Notes under the pieces: generated by a model
Database searches by the model: none
Told to the model about the DNA's origin: nothing
What the model saw: the letters and a program-made list of their open reading frames with translations, nothing else
Position numbers and translations under genes: made by a program
From: Prevotella sp.
Lineage (GTDB): Bacteria; Bacteroidota; Bacteroidia; Bacteroidales; Bacteroidaceae
Assembly: GCA_017470345.1 (NCBI GenBank)
Contig: JAFUEP010000024.1
Coordinates: 62,001 to 126,000 of the forward strand
DNA: 64,000 nucleotides
Direction: 5' to 3'
Shown here: piece after piece, positions 17,605-26,299 of the stretch
Numbering within the stretch: the stretch's first letter is position 1
Layout: the number at the start of each line of letters is the position of its first letter

Positions 17605-18066
17605 ATGACCATGACGTCAGGGATGCGCGTGCTGCCGGCTGCACTGTCAGCCGCACTCCTCGCGCTCGTCGCAGCCTGCACCCGCGACGGCGACACCCGC
17701 CAGACGGTCAGCGAGATGCAGGCCGAAGGGCGCTTCCGCAAGATGCTCATCCTGGCCGAGCCGTGCTACAGCGAGAGCATCGTCGCCCCGCTGGAGGGCA
17801 TCGCCGGCGTGCTGGCCATGTCGAGCGCCGGCACCCACGAGCAGTCGTTTGCCGACAACTGGAGCCCGACGCTCGGCGTATGGCGGCAGGACCGCTTCAC
17901 CCACAACCTCGTCAGCCACCTCACGGCCAATCCGGCCACGACCTATCGCGACCTCTACCTCTACTGCGCACAGCACACCCTGGGCTCGCACGTCCACATC
18001 GTCAACTCGGCGAACTTCGGCAACCTCTACACCACGGGGCCGCAGGAGTTCTTCACCAGACAATGA
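17605..18066 (+). CDS. Truncated C13 (legumain-like) peptidase lipoprotein
   Basis: 153 residues. After a lipoprotein signal (LLALVAACTRDG, Cys25) the sequence enters directly the C-terminal half of a caspase-fold C13 peptidase: KMLILAEPCYSES holds the catalytic Cys (Cys54), and DRFTHNLVSHL, TYRDLYLYCAQHTLGSHV and FGNLYTTGPQEFF match the rest of that half. The upstream half with the catalytic His-Gly is absent, so the signal peptide has been joined to the middle of the domain, as after an internal deletion. ATG 17605 is chosen because the earlier in-frame ATG at 17572 lies in the preceding gene. It is probably inactive, unless the missing half is supplied elsewhere. Confidence 0.7.
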   Translation: MTMTSGMRVLPAALSAALLALVAACTRDGDTRQTVSEMQAEGRFRKMLILAEPCYSESIVAPLEGIAGVLAMSSAGTHEQSFADNWSPTLGVWRQDRFTHNLVSHLTANPATTYRDLYLYCAQHTLGSHVHIVNSANFGNLYTTGPQEFFTRQ

Positions 18067-18084
18067 AGCCGGCGGGCAATGGGG

Positions 18085-18327
18085 TCAGGGCACGGGGTCG
18101 TAGCCCGAGCCGCCCCAGGGATTGCAGCGCAGGACGCGCCAGACGGCTAAGGCCAAGCCCTTGAAGGGGCCATGCTTGAGGATGGCCTCCTTGGCATATT
18201 GGGAACAAGTGGGGGTGAAACGGCACGACGCGGGCGTCAGCGGACTGATGCAGCGCTGATAGAAGAAGATCAGCGCCAGCAGGACCCACTTCAGGGGCCA
18301 GCAGACGTAGTGCCAAAGACGGTTCAT
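18085..18327 (-). CDS. yidD: Membrane protein insertion efficiency factor YidD
   Basis: 80 residues matching the YidD family in length and motif order: an N-terminal amphipathic/hydrophobic helix ([20 protein letters not shown]), then [16 protein letters not shown], then [18 protein letters not shown]. YidD assists YidC-mediated membrane protein insertion at the inner face of the membrane. Its ATG overlaps the rnpA stop (ATGA, 18327-18324), the conserved rnpA-yidD coupling. Confidence 0.95.
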   Translation of the reverse strand: MNRLWHYVCWPLKWVLLALIFFYQRCISPLTPASCRFTPTCSQYAKEAILKHGPFKGLALAVWRVLRCNPWGGSGYDPVP

Positions 18328-18719
18328 AGCTTTTTGCCGATGCGTTCCAGAAGTTGATGCATGCGCGAGGCCACCACGGCGGTGGGGCTGAGCCCGTCCT
18401 GAAGCCAGACGAAGGCGATGCGCAGCGACTGGTCGGCAGGCAACGCGTCGCCGAGGACCTCGGCCTGCTGGAGGCGCCAGGCCTCGCGCAGCTGGCGCTT
18501 CACGCGGTTGCGGTCGACGGCGTGCTTCAGCCGGCGCTTGGGCACGCTCATCAGCACCTGCACGGCCTCGCCGCCCGGCTGTCGGGGGCACAACATGAAA
18601 ACGGCTCTCACCGGATAGGCCACCGCCGAATGGCTGTGGTCACCCGAGAAGAGCTCGTCGATGGTTTTCTGACTGACGATGCGCTCTCGTTTCGGAAAAG
18701 TGAAATTCTCAGCGCTCAA
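18324..18719 (-). CDS. rnpA: Ribonuclease P protein component
   Basis: 131-residue protein subunit of RNase P, which helps the catalytic RNA mature tRNA 5' ends. FTFPKRERI at the N-terminus and the basic helix [18 protein letters not shown] are the family signatures. There is no ATG: an in-frame TGA at 18725-18723 limits the start, leaving TTG at 18719-18717 as the only candidate before the conserved region. That TTG lies inside the GAGAATTGAGAACTGA microrepeat between hemD and rnpA. It overlaps yidD by 4 bases. Confidence 0.94.
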   Translation of the reverse strand: MSAENFTFPKRERIVSQKTIDELFSGDHSHSAVAYPVRAVFMLCPRQPGGEAVQVLMSVPKRRLKHAVDRNRVKRQLREAWRLQQAEVLGDALPADQSLRIAFVWLQDGLSPTAVVASRMHQLLERIGKKL

Positions 18720-18748
18720 TTCTCAGTTCTCAATTCTCAACTCTCAGT
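18710..18748. repeat. Microrepeat (GAGAATTGAGAACT) spanning the rnpA start
   Basis: On the minus strand GAGAGTTGAGAATTGAGAACTGAGAATTGAG repeats a 7-8 base word about five times, split here at 18748-18710. It fills the whole hemD-rnpA gap and runs into rnpA codons 1-4. Confidence 0.8.
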
Positions 18749-19501
18749 TCAGTCCTCTTCCTGCATCAGCAGATAGTGCTGCAGGGCGCCCGTCATCGAG
18801 GGATACTTCTCCGTGGGAGCCTCGAGGTCGAGTCGGAGACCAGCGTCCTTGACGGCCTTGGCCGTGGCGGGACCGAAGGTGCCGATGGCAATCTTATCCT
18901 GATTGAAGTCAGGGAAGTTCTTCGTCAGCGACTCAATACCGGCGGGGCTGAAGAAGAGCAGCATGTCGTAGTCGAACGTCTCAATCTCCTCGGGCGTGAA
19001 GTCGTTGCTGACCGTCTTGTACATGACGCACTCGCGGTGCTGCAGCTTCTTCGAGTCGAGCAGCTGGGTGAGCGCGTCGTTGTGGACGCTGCTCATCGGC
19101 ACGAGGTAGCGCTCGGTCTTGTGCTTGATCATCGTGGGCAGCAGGTCGTCGACGCGTCCGGTGGTGCCGAAGAAGACCTTGCGCTTGCGATACTGCACAT
19201 ACTTCTGGATATAGAGAGCAATCGTCTCAGTGACGCAGAAATACTTCATGTCCTCCGGAATCTGCACGCGCAGCTCTTTGGCTAGCGTGAAGAAATGGTC
19301 GATGGCATGACGCGAGGTGAAGACCACGGCGGTGTAGTCCAAAATGTTTACTTTTTGTGTACGGAATTCGCGGGCCGAGATACTCTCAACCTTGATGAAC
19401 GGGCGAAACACCAGCTCCACGCCGAATCGCTGGGCGATGTCGAAGTAGGGCGACTTCTCGCTCGAGGGCTTGGGTTGCGAAACCAGAATCTTCTTAATCA
19501 T
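18749..19501 (-). CDS. hemD: Uroporphyrinogen-III synthase
   Basis: 250 residues of the HemD fold, which cyclises hydroxymethylbilane to uroporphyrinogen III for haem and corrinoid synthesis. Recognisable segments are KKILVSQPKP at the N-terminus, DYTAVVFTSRHAIDHFF, LLFFSPAGIESLTKNFP and IGTFGPATAKAVKDAGL near the C-terminus. The family diverges strongly in sequence, but these two-domain hinge motifs are typical. It lies 21 bases after DUF4271 and directly before rnpA. Confidence 0.92.
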   Translation of the reverse strand: MIKKILVSQPKPSSEKSPYFDIAQRFGVELVFRPFIKVESISAREFRTQKVNILDYTAVVFTSRHAIDHFFTLAKELRVQIPEDMKYFCVTETIALYIQKYVQYRKRKVFFGTTGRVDDLLPTMIKHKTERYLVPMSSVHNDALTQLLDSKKLQHRECVMYKTVSNDFTPEEIETFDYDMLLFFSPAGIESLTKNFPDFNQDKIAIGTFGPATAKAVKDAGLRLDLEAPTEKYPSMTGALQHYLLMQEED

Positions 19502-19522
19502 CTCTATGTCCTATCTAGTGTC

Positions 19523-20530
19523 CTAAAATTTTATTATCAAAACGTCGACCAACGCCAGCATGACTCCGCAGAAGACGAGCAGAGGCGTCACTTCGAGGGT
19601 GCAAAAGTACAAAAAAGTTTGCAGAACGCCCCCTTTTTGCCGAAAAAAGATAGCCCAGGCCTTATAAAATGTCAGAATTTTAACCATTATAAGCACAATT
19701 CCAAAGAAATATATGGCATTTTGCACTGAGAGGTCGAAATAAATCATGAGCATGACGACAGGGAAGAGCAGCACGCTCATGGTGGCGTTAAGGAAGAGGG
19801 AATCCTTCAGATACTGTATGTTTTTTTTACTGCCGAAGAACACATTGTTGACCACCGTATAGAGCAGCGACTTCGCCCCGTGATAGGCGACCATGGCTCC
19901 GAAGAGGAGGGCCACGAGCTGGAAGTCGTTGGCCAGGACGAAGGTCTGGGCGATGCGGTCGGTGACGAAGAGATAGCCAGCCAGGGCGATGAGCAGGCAG
20001 CCGACAAAGACGAGGAAGAGCTGGAAGCGCAGCTCGCCCGACGTCTCGCCGATGGTCTCGTCGTCGTCGCCGTGTGAGGTGTAGAAGAAGTTCTTCAGCT
20101 GGCGGGTGATGAAATGCTTGGAGCGGGCCAGCGAGACGCTGAAGACGACGAAGCAGAGCAGCAAGAGGAGCGTGATCATGTTGTCGCTGCGCAGCATGTA
20201 GGGCACGGGGTCGCCCGCCGCGCCATAGCCGGGCGAGCTGACCTCGGTGCGATAGACGCTGTCGCGCTCGAAGAAGCTGTCGTGCAGGTAGCGGTGGACG
20301 TCGGCCGTCTCTGTCAGTGCGGAATCGAGATGGGCCCTGTAGAGTGCGAACGAGTCGGGCATGAGTGTCCACGTCGACTCGGCTCGCGGCGCGGTGTGGT
20401 GGAGGTTGAGGTCGAGCTCCAGAAACTGGTCGTAGGCGGCGTCGAGGGCCGTGTCGGCGGGCAGCTCGCTCACTGCGCTGCCCGCCGGCTCTGCATGATG
20501 CTGAGTGATGATGGAGTCCTGCTGGAGCAT
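19523..20530 (-). CDS. DUF4271 domain membrane protein
   Basis: 335 residues: a soluble N-terminus of about 115 residues, then about seven to eight transmembrane helices from DNMITLLLLLCFVVFSVSL to LLVFCGVMLALVDVLIIKF. The family is confined to Bacteroidetes and usually sits directly upstream of hemD, as here. Its function is unknown. The 38-base gap to metK and shared strand suggest one operon. Confidence 0.88.
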   Translation of the reverse strand: MLQQDSIITQHHAEPAGSAVSELPADTALDAAYDQFLELDLNLHHTAPRAESTWTLMPDSFALYRAHLDSALTETADVHRYLHDSFFERDSVYRTEVSSPGYGAAGDPVPYMLRSDNMITLLLLLCFVVFSVSLARSKHFITRQLKNFFYTSHGDDDETIGETSGELRFQLFLVFVGCLLIALAGYLFVTDRIAQTFVLANDFQLVALLFGAMVAYHGAKSLLYTVVNNVFFGSKKNIQYLKDSLFLNATMSVLLFPVVMLMIYFDLSVQNAIYFFGIVLIMVKILTFYKAWAIFFRQKGGVLQTFLYFCTLEVTPLLVFCGVMLALVDVLIIKF

Positions 20531-20568
20531 GACCGTCGGCTCGTTAATTTCTTTGGAGTTGAGAACTC

Positions 20569-21837
20569 CTAATCACTTTCAACAATCCCGAACTCGCGGC
20601 GGATGTCGTCGACGCGGTCGAGCTTCTCCCAGGTGAAGAGCTCCACGTCGATGGTCTTCGTCTCGTGGTAGTGGCTGGTGAAAGTTTTCTTCACGACCTC
20701 GCACTTGCGCCCCATGTGGCCGTAGGCGGCCGTCTCGACGTACATGGGCTGGCGCAGCTTCAGAGCGCGCTCGATGGCCTTCGGGCGGAGGTCGAAGAGC
20801 TTCTCGATGCGGCGGGCTATCTCGCCGTCGGTCATGTCGACGTGCTTGCGGCCGTAGGTGTTGACATAGATGCTCATGGGACGGGCCACGCCGATGGCAT
20901 AGCTGACCTGGACGAGCATCTCGTCGCTGACGCCTGCGGCCACCATGTTCTTGGCGATGTGGCGGGCGGCATAGGCGGCCGAGCGGTCCACCTTCGACGA
21001 GTCCTTGCCCGAGAAGGCTCCGCCGCCGTGAGCTCCCTTGCCGCCGTAGGTGTCGACGATGATCTTGCGGCCCGTCAGGCCGGTGTCGCCGTGGGGTCCG
21101 CCGATGACGAACTTGCCCGTCGGGTTGACGTAGTACTTGATGTCGTCGCCAAACAAGGCCAGCACGCGCTCCGAGTGGATCTGCTGCTTGACGCGCGGGA
21201 TGAGGATATTGACGACGTCGTCCTTGATCTTGGCCAGCATGGGCTCGTCCTGGTCGAACTCGTCGTGCTGGGTCGAGACGACGATGGTGTCGATGCGCTG
21301 GGGGATGCCCTCGTCGCTGTATTCCACGGTCACCTGGCTCTTGGCGTCGGGCCTGAGGTAGGTCATCTCGCGGCCCTCCTTGCGGATGTCGGCCAGGGTG
21401 CGCATGATGAGGTGGGCCAGGTCGAGCGTGACGGGCATGAAGTTCTCCGTCTCGTTAGTGGCATAGCCGAACATCATGCCCTGGTCGCCGGCGCCCTGGT
21501 CGTCCTCGTCGGCACGGTCGACACCGCGGTTGATGTCGCCGCTCTGCTCGTGGATGGCGGTGAGGATGCCGCAGGAGTTGCCGTCGAACTGATATTCCGA
21601 CTTGGTGTAGCCGATGCGGTTAATGGTGTTGCGGGCTATGGTGGGCAGGTCGATGTAGACCTCGCTGCGCACCTCGCCCATGATGACCACCTGGCCGGTG
21701 GTGACAAACGTCTCGATGGCGCAGCGCGCCTGCGGGTCGTAGGCCAGGAACTGGTCGACGAGGGCGTCTGAGATCTGGTCGCACACTTTGTCGGGATGTC
21801 CTTCCGACACTGACTCTGATGTAAACAAATAAGCCAT
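20569..21837 (-). CDS. metK: S-adenosylmethionine synthetase
   Basis: 422 residues making S-adenosylmethionine from methionine and ATP. Signatures: [15 protein letters not shown] at the N-terminus (ATP-binding His), the [12 protein letters not shown] loop, and [19 protein letters not shown]. Length is typical for Bacteroidales MetK. It is the first gene of the metK-DUF4271-hemD-rnpA-yidD run. A promoter at 22112-22142 gives an unusually long leader of about 270 bases that contains a 161-base hairpin element. I looked for SAM riboswitch sequence features in the leader and could not recognise one. Confidence 0.97.
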   Translation of the reverse strand: MAYLFTSESVSEGHPDKVCDQISDALVDQFLAYDPQARCAIETFVTTGQVVIMGEVRSEVYIDLPTIARNTINRIGYTKSEYQFDGNSCGILTAIHEQSGDINRGVDRADEDDQGAGDQGMMFGYATNETENFMPVTLDLAHLIMRTLADIRKEGREMTYLRPDAKSQVTVEYSDEGIPQRIDTIVVSTQHDEFDQDEPMLAKIKDDVVNILIPRVKQQIHSERVLALFGDDIKYYVNPTGKFVIGGPHGDTGLTGRKIIVDTYGGKGAHGGGAFSGKDSSKVDRSAAYAARHIAKNMVAAGVSDEMLVQVSYAIGVARPMSIYVNTYGRKHVDMTDGEIARRIEKLFDLRPKAIERALKLRQPMYVETAAYGHMGRKCEVVKKTFTSHYHETKTIDVELFTWEKLDRVDDIRREFGIVESD

Positions 21838-21900
21838 GCTGATGATTCCTTTCTTACCTTATTATATTCTTTCTGCAGACTAACTTAGGGCGGTTTCAGA

Positions 21901-22061
21901 AGTTAGAGACCCCACCCCCAACCCCTCCCCTTGAAGGGAGGGGAGCAGCCTCCCCCGACCCCTCCAAAGGAGTGGAGTGGCTACCGCGCTACCCGACGGG
22001 AATGACGGCGCAGCGGCTCCCCTCCCTTCAAGGGGAGGGGTTGGGGGTGGGGTCTGTAACT
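21901..22061. repeat. 161-base inverted-repeat element in the metK leader
   Basis: Arms 21901-21946 and 22016-22061 match as a 46-bp inverted repeat with one mismatch. Each arm contains CCCCCAACCCCTCCCC followed by a local palindrome (CCCCTCCC / GGGAGGGG). The 69-base interior holds a smaller GC-rich palindromic region. A related word lies in frame in the gene at 35032. Confidence 0.9.
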
Positions 22062-22111
22062 TTTTCATGCCAAGTTAATTATTTTTTCCGGTCACTCACG
22101 TTTTGAGGGTG

Positions 22112-22142
22112 CAAAGGTAGCAAAAAAAACGCACATGGCAAA
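22112..22142 (-). promoter_or_regulatory. Promoter of the metK operon
   Basis: Minus strand TTTG (22142-22139) and TACCTTTG (22119-22112) with 19 bases between them, exactly the Bacteroidetes consensus. Confidence 0.8.
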
Positions 22143-22194
22143 CGTTTTTCTGATTTTAGTGACAATAAATATAATACGTTGAGATTATTATTAA

Positions 22195-22320
22195 CCACGA
22201 ATGACACGAATGACACGAATTGGGGGCCAAGCACTCGGGGCGCAGCCAATTCGTGTCATTCGCGTCATTCGTGGTCAAAAGAACCGCGTCATTCGCGGTC
22301 AAAAGAACCGCGCCATTCGC
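22195..22320. repeat. CACGAATGA inverted repeat followed by 24-base tandem repeats
   Basis: 22195-22223 and 22246-22274 form a 29-bp inverted repeat with one mismatch. Two 24-base direct copies (22273-22296 and 22297-22320, one difference) follow, starting GGTCAAAAGAACCGCG. It lies directly downstream of the DUF4468 stop codon. A diverged CACGAATGAC array is at 32151. Confidence 0.88.
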
Positions 22321-22332
22321 GGTTAGAAGAAA

Positions 22333-23073
22333 TCACCAGTCGTCGTCCTCGCCGCCGACGATGCCGCTGCGCAGGGCCTCCTCGACCTTGTCGATGATGG
22401 CGTTGGAGTAGGCATGGGTCATGACGAGAGCCTTGGCGCAGGTGCGCTTCTGCGGGTCTTTCTCGACGAAGGGATAGTGGCGGGCAATCTCCCAGCGCTC
22501 GTCGTAGAGGTTGGCGTTGGTCTTGTCGTCCTTCTTGCGCTTCGAGTCGCCGATGGTGCGGTCGTCCTTGTCGCGCAGGCTGAGCCATCCGCCGCTGACG
22601 TCGGCCAGCACGTCGTAGCTCTGCACGGTGTAGGTGACGCGCACGCGTCCCTCCTTGATGTCGAGGCGTATGATGGGCGTGATGCTGACGGCGTATTTGT
22701 TGAGCGTGCCCATGTGCTCGACGATGTCAGGGATGGTCGACGTGATGATGATGCAGCCGGCCTCCTTGTCGTTGAGCGTGATGGCGGTCTGGCCGTTGGC
22801 CGACGGGGGGAAGGTGGCGGTGGCCCAGTAGTTGAGGGCGATGTATAGCTGCTCCTTCGTCTTGCCGGCGGCCTCGATGACCTCCTGATAGGTGAGGCTC
22901 TCGTTCTTGTCGAGCGTCAGCTCACGGGCCAGGTTGCCGGCTGCGTCGAGCCACTTGTCGCCGTAGCGCTCCTTGGCATACTTCTCCAGGTCGGCGGCCT
23001 TCATCACCTGTGCCTGCACGCCGATGGCAGCCATCAGGCAGGCTGCTGCCACGAATAATAGTTTCTTCATCAT
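22333..23073 (-). CDS. Exported DUF4468-like protein with TBP-like fold
   Basis: 246 residues from ATG 23073, with a signal peptide (KKLLFVAAACLMAAIGVQA). The mature part has alternating strand-helix segments (LDKNESLTYQEVIEAAGKTK, GCIIITSTIPDIVEHMG, YAVSITPIIRLDIKEGRVRV) resembling DUF4468, a periplasmic/envelope family in Bacteroidales of unknown function. A longer reading frame from 23133 crosses the promoter and is not used. The promoter at 23109-23139 has perfect spacing. Family assignment is by pattern and not certain. Confidence 0.7.
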   Translation of the reverse strand: MMKKLLFVAAACLMAAIGVQAQVMKAADLEKYAKERYGDKWLDAAGNLARELTLDKNESLTYQEVIEAAGKTKEQLYIALNYWATATFPPSANGQTAITLNDKEAGCIIITSTIPDIVEHMGTLNKYAVSITPIIRLDIKEGRVRVTYTVQSYDVLADVSGGWLSLRDKDDRTIGDSKRKKDDKTNANLYDERWEIARHYPFVEKDPQKRTCAKALVMTHAYSNAIIDKVEEALRSGIVGGEDDDW

Positions 23074-23108
23074 GTGTCTGTCTCTTATGGTTGATGATAT
23101 TGATTGTG

Positions 23109-23139
23109 CAAAGTTACGAATTTTCCCCGACATTGCAAA
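23109..23139 (-). promoter_or_regulatory. Promoter of the DUF4468-like gene
   Basis: Minus strand TTTG at 23139-23136 and TAACTTTG at 23116-23109, spaced by 19 bases. Confidence 0.8.
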
Positions 23140-23159
23140 TTATTTCAGAACATATTACT

Positions 23160-23243
23160 ATTTCAGCGGCGCTAAAATAATAATCGGCGGCGCCGAAATA
23201 TAATTCAGCGCCGCTGAAATAATGTTCAACGGCGCTGAAATAT
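23160..23243. repeat. 21-base tandem array with CAGCGCCGCTG palindromic cores
   Basis: Four consecutive 21-base units start at 23160, 23181, 23202 and 23223. Each has a GC palindrome (for example CAGCGCCGCTG) flanked by A/T-rich GAAATAAT-like spacers. It lies between the M16 stop codon and the DUF4468 promoter. Confidence 0.9.
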
Positions 23244-23265
23244 GTTGGCGGGGAACGGAATCCGA

Positions 23266-26097
23266 TTACTTCTTCTCCGGGGTCATGATGACTTCGATCT
23301 CGTTGCCGCTGGCGAGGATGACGTCGCGGAAGAAGGCGGCCAGACGCTCGGTCGTCAGGGCCTCGACGGTCTTCTTGTAGTCGGTGTAGGAGTCGACGCC
23401 GTAGTCGCGCCACGTCGTGATCGTGTTCACCCAGAACTGGTTGTTCTTGAAGCTGATGTCGGCCTGCTTGAGCATGGCTTCCTTGACCTGGCTGAGCTGC
23501 TCGGCGTCGATCTGCTTGGCGCAGTCGGCGATGCCCTCGTGGAGCAGGCGCACGGCCACCTCCTGCTTGTCAGGATTCATCGGGCAGTAGGCCTGGAGCA
23601 TGGCGATGGGCTCGCGTCCGCTGAGGTTGAACGAGCCGCCGGCGCCGCAGCTGTAGGCAGCACTCTCCTCCTCGCGGATGTTCTTCAGATAGATCATCGA
23701 GAGCACCTGTCCGGCAGCCTCGAGGAGCACCTCGTTCTCGAGCGTGTAGGGCGCCTTGGCCGTCCATACGATGACGTCCATGGCCTTGGTCTCGTTGTCG
23801 GTGTGGAAGGCATTGCGCACCTTGCCCTCGGCCAGTGTGCGGACGTCGCGATACTGGTCAGCCTTGCCCTTGCCGGGCAGCGATGCGATGTACTGCTCGA
23901 TGAAGGGCCGGATGGTCTGCTCGTCGAACTTACCGACGATGACGAAGGTGAACTGCGAGGCGTTCTTGAAGCGGTCGGCGTGGATCTCGAGGATGCGGTC
24001 GTAGCTGATGTCCTTGAGGTCGTCCACCTGGATGTTGTTGAAGCGCGGGTTGTGGCTGTAGATGGTGGCGGTCAGTGAGTCGCTGTAGACGGCGTCGGGC
24101 GAGAGTCCCTTGTTCTTCAGGGCCATCTCCATCTGGGCGATGAAGTTGTTGAACTGCTTCTCGTCCTTGTTGATCGAGGTGAAGTAGAGATACATCATCT
24201 GGAACATCGTCTCGAGGTCCTTCGGCGTGGAGTGAGCCGTGACGTACTGGCGGGTCATGCCCATCGAGGCGTCGGCGTTGACCTCCTTGCCGGCCAGTGC
24301 CTTCGAGAGCTCCGTCGACGAGAAGTTGCCGATGCCGGAGATGCCGATGACCTGATCGAAGACCTTCAGGTTGGTGTAGTCCTCAGCGCCGAAGAGGCTC
24401 TTGCCGCCCTGGGCATAGGCCTGCAGCAACACCTGGTCGTCCTTGTAGTCGGTGGGCAGCAGGATGACGGTGGCGCCGTTGGAGAGTTTCAGCTCCTTCG
24501 TGCCGAACTTGCCGGCCTGCTCCTTCTTGATCTTGCCGGGCGTGGGCATCTGGGTCATGAGGGGCTCGTCCTTGACGTTGTCGACGTAGGCCTGGAGCTC
24601 CTCGCTGCGGGCCTTGGCGATGGCGGCCTTCATGTCGTCCTCCGTGGGATAGCTGAGTCCGTCGGCCTCGCGTGCCCACTCCATGACGACGAGGTTCTTG
24701 TCCTGGTCGGTGATCATCTGGGGCAGCACCTGATTGATCACATCCACGGGGATGTTGGGGGCAATCTGGTTCATCAGCTGATAGAGCATCTCGATCGAGG
24801 GGATGGGCTCGTTGGTCAGGTAGTGGTCGGTGTATTCGTTGCCAAACTGATGGTTGGTGATCTTGGCGCGGTTGGTGTACCGCTTCTCGAGCGAGCTGAG
24901 GAAGTCGGCCTTGGCGCGCTCATACTCCGTGGCGGTGAAGCCGAACTGGGCCACGCGACGGGCCTCGCGGAACAGGGCCGTCAGCGTCTCCATGTCGCGG
25001 CCCTCCTTGGGCACACCCAGCATCTGGAAGGCGGCCTTCGTGTTGGCCAGCAGGTAGTCGTCGTCGTCACCGTTGGCCACGAGGAACGGACAGTCGGGGT
25101 CCTCGGCCAGCTCGCGGAAGCGGGCGTTCATCATCTGGGCGATGACGCTCTTGATGTAGACCTCGAAGAGGTAGTCCATCGTGGCCTTCTCAGCCGGCTT
25201 CGTGGCGTCGTGCTTCATGAAGACCATGATCTGGTTCATCTGCTGCTCCTTGTCCTTCTCGAAGATGAAGATGGGCTCCTCGTTGTCGGGCACCTCCTCG
25301 GGCACCACCTGTGCAGCGCCCTCGGGCACCTTGATGCCGCTGAAGAGCTCCTTCACCTTGGCCTCGACGTGGTCGACGTCGATGTCGCCGACGATGATGA
25401 CAGCCTGGTTGTCAGGACGATACCACTTCTTATAATAGGCACGGAGCGTCTCGGGGCGGAAGCTGTCGATGACCGACATCAGGCCGATGGGCATGCGCTC
25501 GCCATACTTCGAGCCGGGATACATCTTGGGCAGGGCGCGCGTGATCATGCGCTGCGAGGCACTCTCGCCCATGCGCCACTCGTTGTGCACGACGTCGCGC
25601 TCCTTGTCGATCTCAGCGGGCAGGAGGCTCAGTCCGTTCGACCAGTCCTTGAGGATCAGCAGGCAGGAGTCGAGTGCAGCCTGGCCCTTGCTGACGGGCA
25701 CGTCGCAGACGCGATAGACGGTCTTGTCGATGGCCGTATAGGCATTGAGGTCGGAGCCGAACTCCACGCCCAGACGGCGCGTGAAGTCGATGATGCCCTT
25801 GCCCGGCTCGGCGGGGAAGTTCTCAGAGCCGTTGAAGGCCATGTGCTCCAGGAAGTGGGCCAGTCCGCGCTGCGTGTCGTCCTCCTGGATGGCACCGACG
25901 CGCTGGGCGATGTAGAAGTTGGCCACCTTCTCCGGCCACTCGTTGTGGCGGATGTAGTAGGTCAGTCCGTTGTCGAGCTTACCGATGCGAACCTCGGGGT
26001 CGACGGGAATCGGCGGCATCTGCATTTCCTGTGCCACCATGGCAACGGTGCCCATGCAGAGCATCGCGGCCGAGAGAAGCAATCTCTTGAATTTCAT
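23266..26097 (-). CDS. M16 family zinc metallopeptidase (pitrilysin-like, two-domain)
   Basis: 943 residues from the ATG at 26097. A signal peptide (LLLSAAMLCMGTVAMVAQ) indicates periplasmic or surface location. The active N-terminal domain has the inverted zinc motif HFLEH in GLAHFLEHMAFNG and the distal Glu in ERDVVHNEWR about 75 residues later. The C-terminal half repeats the M16 fold without the zinc site and has the Arg/Tyr-type region near LENEVLLEAAGQVLSMIY, as in insulinase and pitrilysin. Such enzymes degrade medium-size peptides inside a clamshell chamber. The upstream in-frame ATG at 26160 lies before the promoter and is rejected. Confidence 0.93.
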   Translation of the reverse strand: MKFKRLLLSAAMLCMGTVAMVAQEMQMPPIPVDPEVRIGKLDNGLTYYIRHNEWPEKVANFYIAQRVGAIQEDDTQRGLAHFLEHMAFNGSENFPAEPGKGIIDFTRRLGVEFGSDLNAYTAIDKTVYRVCDVPVSKGQAALDSCLLILKDWSNGLSLLPAEIDKERDVVHNEWRMGESASQRMITRALPKMYPGSKYGERMPIGLMSVIDSFRPETLRAYYKKWYRPDNQAVIIVGDIDVDHVEAKVKELFSGIKVPEGAAQVVPEEVPDNEEPIFIFEKDKEQQMNQIMVFMKHDATKPAEKATMDYLFEVYIKSVIAQMMNARFRELAEDPDCPFLVANGDDDDYLLANTKAAFQMLGVPKEGRDMETLTALFREARRVAQFGFTATEYERAKADFLSSLEKRYTNRAKITNHQFGNEYTDHYLTNEPIPSIEMLYQLMNQIAPNIPVDVINQVLPQMITDQDKNLVVMEWAREADGLSYPTEDDMKAAIAKARSEELQAYVDNVKDEPLMTQMPTPGKIKKEQAGKFGTKELKLSNGATVILLPTDYKDDQVLLQAYAQGGKSLFGAEDYTNLKVFDQVIGISGIGNFSSTELSKALAGKEVNADASMGMTRQYVTAHSTPKDLETMFQMMYLYFTSINKDEKQFNNFIAQMEMALKNKGLSPDAVYSDSLTATIYSHNPRFNNIQVDDLKDISYDRILEIHADRFKNASQFTFVIVGKFDEQTIRPFIEQYIASLPGKGKADQYRDVRTLAEGKVRNAFHTDNETKAMDVIVWTAKAPYTLENEVLLEAAGQVLSMIYLKNIREEESAAYSCGAGGSFNLSGREPIAMLQAYCPMNPDKQEVAVRLLHEGIADCAKQIDAEQLSQVKEAMLKQADISFKNNQFWVNTITTWRDYGVDSYTDYKKTVEALTTERLAAFFRDVILASGNEIEVIMTPEKK

Positions 26098-26126
26098 TGT
26101 TGTTTGAATTTGTGAGTTAATGGCTG

Positions 26127-26134
26127 CAAAGTTA
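26127..26134 (-). promoter_or_regulatory. -7 element of the M16 peptidase gene
   Basis: TAACTTTG on the minus strand, 29 bases upstream of the ATG at 26097. The -33 position is not clear. From 26135 to 26299 I see no other feature. Confidence 0.6.
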
Positions 26135-26299
26135 CGGCTTTTTCCGTCAACATGCGTCACACTCGGGTTAATATTAATGATTTTTTATACCTTTTTATAT
26201 TATTGGCGTCTGCCTGCTGCCTGTCGTGCGAACCACGGATGAAGCGCCGGCTGCCTCGGCCGGGTGCGAATTATTTTTACACCTGAGGCATCGTCCAGG

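Noticed and set aside
21901..22061. Insertion sequence
   Set aside because: Long inverted repeats are present but there is no transposase frame; treated as a non-coding repeat.
21838..22111. SAM riboswitch upstream of metK
   Set aside because: The leader has the large GC-rich palindromic element and no SAM-box sequence I could recognise; a covariance search would settle it.
23160..23243. CRISPR array
   Set aside because: Units are contiguous 21-mers with no unique spacers, and no cas gene is present.
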